Assembly (NCBI GenBank): GCA_902516435.1
Contig: CABXYF010000004.1
Location: 1 to 64,000, forward strand
From: an uncultured Pelagibacteraceae bacterium
GTDB taxonomy: Bacteria; Pseudomonadota; Alphaproteobacteria; Pelagibacterales; Pelagibacteraceae
Length of the DNA stretch: 64,000 nucleotides
Direction of reading: 5' to 3'
Of the stretch, positions 59,887-64,000 are shown one piece after another; within the stretch, counting starts at the first letter, position 1; each line of letters begins with the position of its first letter. The notes beneath the pieces were generated by a model. It was not told where the DNA came from, searched no databases, and was given only the letters and a program-made list of their open reading frames with translations. A program made the translations under genes and the position numbers.

Positions 59887-60444
59887 TTAAAGATAATAAT
59901 AAGGATCTCTAGCAAATATCTTTTTAACCAATGGTTCAAAGTCCTTTAATGACATACTTTTAAAACTTGGATCAAATGAGCATTGGTCATAGTTTTCACA
60001 GAAATCTATTGTTGCTTTATAATATTTGTGGTCTTTATATTTGTCTCTAGCATTTCGGTCGCCATCCAGATGATGAGCACTGTAATAAGTTTGAAAAAGT
60101 CCGTGATGAAGTATTATCCAGTAGGTTTTTTCAGAAACATAAGGTCTCAATATTGAGGCTGCATATTGCGAGTGATTCATTGGGGCCAAATCGTCACCTA
60201 TGTCATGCAATAGAGTTGCAACGACCATCTCTTCACTTTCTTTATTTTTATAAGCTCTTGTTGCTGCTTGCAGAGCATGTTCAAGCCTACTAATTTTGTA
60301 ACCCTCTAACGTTGAGGTTTGCATAGATAGATATTTAAGTATTCGAATAGCTGTTTGTCTCTCAAAATTCTTTTCGTATTTTTCTAAAAGTTGATAATCA
60401 TCTTTGTTACCGTTTTTCATTTCTGTGAAATTTACAGTTTTCAT
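59887..60444 (-). CDS. HD-domain protein (possible PhnZ/MIOX-like relative)
   Basis: SRLEHALQAATRAYKNKESEEMVVATLLHDIGDDLAPMNHSQYAASILRPYV...HHGLFQTYYSAHHLDGDRNARDKY. Confidence 0.85.
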   Translation of the reverse strand: MKTVNFTEMKNGNKDDYQLLEKYEKNFERQTAIRILKYLSMQTSTLEGYKISRLEHALQAATRAYKNKESEEMVVATLLHDIGDDLAPMNHSQYAASILRPYVSEKTYWIILHHGLFQTYYSAHHLDGDRNARDKYKDHKYYKATIDFCENYDQCSFDPSFKSMSLKDFEPLVKKIFARDPYYYL

Positions 60445-60447
60445 AAA

Positions 60448-61929
60448 TTAATTGTTAGAAGCAGTGCTCAATAGTGATAATTGAGTTATCTTACTGTCCC
60501 CGAGTTCATCAACAGGTTTTACTGGATAATCTCCTGTAAAATAGTGATCTGTTAATTGTGGATAAGTATCGTTTCTTTTATCGAAACCAATTGCTTTATA
60601 CATACCGTCTATTGATAAAAATTTTAAAGACTTAGCTCCAATATATTCACAGATCTCATCATTATTTTTATTTGCTGCTAATAGTTCTTTTTTAGTAGGA
60701 GTGTCTACTCCATAAAAATCTGGATATTTTATTTCTGGACAGGCAATTCTAACATGTACTTCCTTAGCACCAGCATCATACAACATTTTAACAATCTTAT
60801 GAGATGTTGTACCTCTAACAAGTGAATCATCTACTAGTATAATCTTTTTATCTTTAATAGTTGTTTGATTTGCGTTTAGCTTTAACTTAACACCTAAACT
60901 TCTAATTTTTTGACTAGGCTCTATAAACGTTCTGCCTACATAATGATTTCTAATTAATCCGTGCTCATAATTTACATTCAAATGTTGAGCAAATCCAAGT
61001 GCAGCTGCATTGCCAGAATCTGGGACAGGAACCACAATATCTGCATTAAAATCATTTTCTTTTGCAAGTTCTTTTCCTAAATTCTTACGATGTTCGTATG
61101 CTGTTTTGTTATCCAAAAGACTATCGGGTCTTGAGAAATAAATATATTCAAATACACACGGTCTAACTTTTTTAAGAGGGAAGGGCTTAATACTTTTTAA
61201 TTCATTATTTTCAATTAAAACAATTTCTCCATTCTCAACTTCTCTTAAAAATTTTGCTCCAATAATATCTAATGCACAGGTTTCAGATGCTAAGACATAA
61301 CTACCACCAAGCTTACCAATAATTAATGGTCTAATACCATAAGGATCTCTAACCCCAATTAATGAGTTTTGAGTAAGCATTACTAAAGCGTATCCACCTT
61401 GAATTTGAAAAATTGCATCAATTACTTTATCAATAGTTTTTGATCTCTTAGATTTTGCAATCAATTGTACGATAGTTTCTGTATCTGAAGTGGTGTAAAA
61501 AATAGCTCCTTCCTCTACTAGTTTCTTTCTTAAAGAAATTGAATTGGTTAAATTCCCATTATGAGAAACCCCAATTCCCCCTGCATTAGTATCAGCAAAA
61601 AAAGGTTGGATATTTCGTAAAGTATTATTACCAGTTGTACTATATCGATTGTGACCTATGGCATAATTTCCCTTAAGATTATTTAAAACTTTTTCTTTAT
61701 TAAAGTTATCTCCAACTAACCCAAATCTTTTTTCCGAATAATATTTCTCTCCATCAAATGAAACAATTCCACAACCTTCTTGACCTCTATGCTGTAGGGC
61801 GTGCAAACCAAGAGCAGTTAATGCTGACGCGTCTTTTGCATTACTTATACCAAAAACTCCACATTCCTCTTTCAATTTAGGATCAAATTTCTTCAATTTT
61901 TTCTTTAGACTCTTGATATGTTTTTTCAT
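60448..61929 (-). CDS. purF: Amidophosphoribosyltransferase
   Basis: EECGVFGISNAKDASALTALGLHALQHRGQEGCGIVSFDG; VDDSLVRGTTSHKIVKMLYDAGAKEVH. Confidence 0.97.
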   Translation of the reverse strand: MKKHIKSLKKKLKKFDPKLKEECGVFGISNAKDASALTALGLHALQHRGQEGCGIVSFDGEKYYSEKRFGLVGDNFNKEKVLNNLKGNYAIGHNRYSTTGNNTLRNIQPFFADTNAGGIGVSHNGNLTNSISLRKKLVEEGAIFYTTSDTETIVQLIAKSKRSKTIDKVIDAIFQIQGGYALVMLTQNSLIGVRDPYGIRPLIIGKLGGSYVLASETCALDIIGAKFLREVENGEIVLIENNELKSIKPFPLKKVRPCVFEYIYFSRPDSLLDNKTAYEHRKNLGKELAKENDFNADIVVPVPDSGNAAALGFAQHLNVNYEHGLIRNHYVGRTFIEPSQKIRSLGVKLKLNANQTTIKDKKIILVDDSLVRGTTSHKIVKMLYDAGAKEVHVRIACPEIKYPDFYGVDTPTKKELLAANKNNDEICEYIGAKSLKFLSIDGMYKAIGFDKRNDTYPQLTDHYFTGDYPVKPVDELGDSKITQLSLLSTASNN

Positions 61930-62428
61930 TAGGAAATTCTTTAATTAGATAATTACTACCTTTTTCTAAATATGGAAAGGCGTATGATTTGTCTACATTT
62001 ACTGGCCATTTATCATAATTATAAACGATATGAATAGCTGAAAAAATACAAATAGAAATTATATAAGCTTTTATAAAGCCAAAAAAGAATCCAAACGTTG
62101 TATCTAAACCACCAATACCAGTATATCTAACAGCTTTACTTATACCTTTATTGACTAACAATACTAAAAAAATAACTACAATAAAAATTGCCATACCAAG
62201 ACCAACATCCAATACATACTCATTATCAATAATATCTTTTACATATGGCTTAAATCTAGGAAATAGAATTAGAGTTATCACATAAGCCAAGAGCCATTTT
62301 GCCATGGATAGGACACTTAATATAAAACCTTTTTTATAACAGCTAATTAAAGACCAAATAGTGATGACCAAATAAATCAAATCTACAATGGAGGTTGCTT
62401 TGTAAAAATCTGCCAAAGTTTCTAACAT
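61883..62428 (-). CDS. cvpA: CvpA family membrane protein
   Basis: VDLIYLVITIWSLISCYKKGFILSVLSMAKWLLAY; position immediately upstream of purF. Confidence 0.9.
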   Translation of the reverse strand: MLETLADFYKATSIVDLIYLVITIWSLISCYKKGFILSVLSMAKWLLAYVITLILFPRFKPYVKDIIDNEYVLDVGLGMAIFIVVIFLVLLVNKGISKAVRYTGIGGLDTTFGFFFGFIKAYIISICIFSAIHIVYNYDKWPVNVDKSYAFPYLEKGSNYLIKEFPNEKTYQESKEKIEEI

Positions 62429-64000
62429 TAAGTTGATTTACCAAAGGGTTTAATGACTAAGATCAATGCAGGCAATAAAGTTAATACTGAGATCATAGCT
62501 AACAACATAGCTAAACCAGTAAACATACCAAAATAAATTGTGGGGATAAACTTAGACAAAACTAAAATTGAAAATCCAAAAACAATTGTGATTGAAGTAT
62601 TTAAAATTGCAACTCCTACTGTTGAATGACATAATTTTAATGTTTTGTTATAATCTTTAATCTTATTGAACTCCTCTTTGAATCGATAAATATAATGAAT
62701 ACTATTATCTACTGCTATCCCAATTGTAATTGCAGCAATGGTAATAGTCATCATATCTAATGGAATTTCTAGCAAACCTATAATTCCAAGTATGAAAAAT
62801 GCAGCAATGAAATTTGGTACAACTCCTATTAAAGATAATTTTATATTTTTAAATAGAATTAAAAACATTACAAAAATCCCAATCATTACCAATCCTAAAG
62901 TAAGTATTTGTGATTTAAATAGGCTCTGTAATAAATTATTAAATAAAATTAATACTCCAGCAAGTTGATACTCACTTTTATTTAGACCGATCTTATCTTT
63001 AAGATCAAAATTTATTTTATTAATTAAATCGTTTCTTCTTAAATTTTCTTGAGAGTCTATTATTCTTAAGCTAATCCTTGCCTCATCATTTTCTATTGAA
63101 AGATAGGGATCAATAATTTCTGTCTTAATACTTTCAGGTATTTTAGAATAAAGAACACCCATTTCTAGAGTACCTAAAGGTTTATTGTTATTTAGTTGCG
63201 TTGCCACATCAATAATTGATGAAAAAGACAAAACTTTTCCAATTTCAGGAAGACTATCTAGGTAATTATGAACAGATGCAATTTTGTCAATTTTATCTTT
63301 AGTGAACCAATATTTATCATTATTCTCATCATTTTCATCACCCCAGTCTTCAAACTCATCGTCTTCAGGTAATTTCTTTTCTTTCTTTTTTTCTTTTTTA
63401 GGAAACTTTAAGATCACTTCTAATGGCGTTGTACCTCCAAGCTCTTCATCTATAAGTTTCATACCCTTATAAATTTCAGTATTTTTATTAAAATAATTAA
63501 TAAAGCTGTTTTCAACTTCTAACTTGCTAATACCAAAAATGCTTAAAATAATTACAATTCCTGTTACCAAAAAAATTGTATTTTTACTATTTATCGATAG
63601 CGATCCTAGCAAAACAGTAAATTTAGAATTTTGTTCTTTTTTAAGTGAAATATTTTCGGATGGAGCAAAATTTAAGAAGGTAGGAAGTAAAGTAAATGTA
63701 ATTATAAATGAAGTAATTAAACCAAAAGTCATCATCCATCCAAAGTCAATAATTGGTCTGATTTCACTAAAGATTAAAGATAAAAAAGCTAAAATAGTAG
63801 TAAGAGCAGTGTAAAAAATCGGCCAAAACATTTTTTTTGTCGTTAAAGAAATGATTTCAAAATTATTTTTATTAGGTGAATTTTTTTTAAGTTGTAAAAA
63901 TCTTGTACTCATATGAATGTTCATTGCCATTGTTAAAATCAACATCAAAGCAATAAAGTTTGATGAAATAACAGTGACTTTCCATCCTAACAACCCAAGT
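62428..64000 (-). CDS. RND superfamily (MMPL/HAE-like) exporter, 5' end outside window
   Basis: FLLPTFLNF..., IGIAVDNSIHYIYRFKEEF, GLAMLLAMISVLTLLPALILV; no in-frame stop between 63993 and the right edge. Confidence 0.88.
   Translation of the reverse strand, partial: LGLLGWKVTVISSNFIALMLILTMAMNIHMSTRFLQLKKNSPNKNNFEIISLTTKKMFWPIFYTALTTILAFLSLIFSEIRPIIDFGWMMTFGLITSFIITFTLLPTFLNFAPSENISLKKEQNSKFTVLLGSLSINSKNTIFLVTGIVIILSIFGISKLEVENSFINYFNKNTEIYKGMKLIDEELGGTTPLEVILKFPKKEKKKEKKLPEDDEFEDWGDENDENNDKYWFTKDKIDKIASVHNYLDSLPEIGKVLSFSSIIDVATQLNNNKPLGTLEMGVLYSKIPESIKTEIIDPYLSIENDEARISLRIIDSQENLRRNDLINKINFDLKDKIGLNKSEYQLAGVLILFNNLLQSLFKSQILTLGLVMIGIFVMFLILFKNIKLSLIGVVPNFIAAFFILGIIGLLEIPLDMMTITIAAITIGIAVDNSIHYIYRFKEEFNKIKDYNKTLKLCHSTVGVAILNTSITIVFGFSILVLSKFIPTIYFGMFTGLAMLLAMISVLTLLPALILVIKPFGKST

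Noticed and set aside
1-64000. Searched for tRNA/rRNA, CRISPR, IS elements, prophage, toxin-antitoxin, restriction-modification or defence genes
   Set aside because: No supporting motifs or repeat structure seen; intergenic gaps are almost all too short. A tRNAscan/Infernal/PADLOC run would be needed to exclude them formally.

Overview
AT-rich, very compact bacterial window that looks like a streamlined SAR11/Pelagibacter-type alphaproteobacterial chromosome. This assignment is inferred from gene content and codon bias; no database search was run. About 55 protein-coding genes are supported. They include partial prpE, a blue-type proteorhodopsin with ferredoxin and reductase downstream, a DksA-family protein with a repetitive basic tail, a DUF1800/DUF1501 pair, umuDC with an alphaproteobacterial-type SOS box, a GFA-family gene triplet, tolC, recA, alaS, icd, psd-pssA, rlmE, an IMP dehydrogenase lacking its CBS module, guaA, panB, pxpA/pxpBC, a tandem glycine riboswitch with gcvT-gcvH-gcvP, a CFA-synthase/COG2907/DUF1365/DUF3833/SDR/TspO lipid cluster, selO, NAD-formate dehydrogenase, mobA-moeA, an AGAT-like amidinotransferase next to a threonine aldolase, gshA-gshB, cvpA-purF and a partial RND/MMPL transporter. 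I found no tRNA, rRNA, CRISPR array, IS element or prophage. The most interesting signals are the CBS-less GuaB, the riboswitch whose final P1 strand ends one nucleotide before the gcvT start codon, the AGAT/threonine-aldolase pair, the SOS box abutting the umuD start, the palindrome centred in the 27-bp pxpA/pxpB divergent spacer, a hairpin spanning two convergent stop codons, and a candidate 31-aa small membrane protein. None of these proves a wholly new system.
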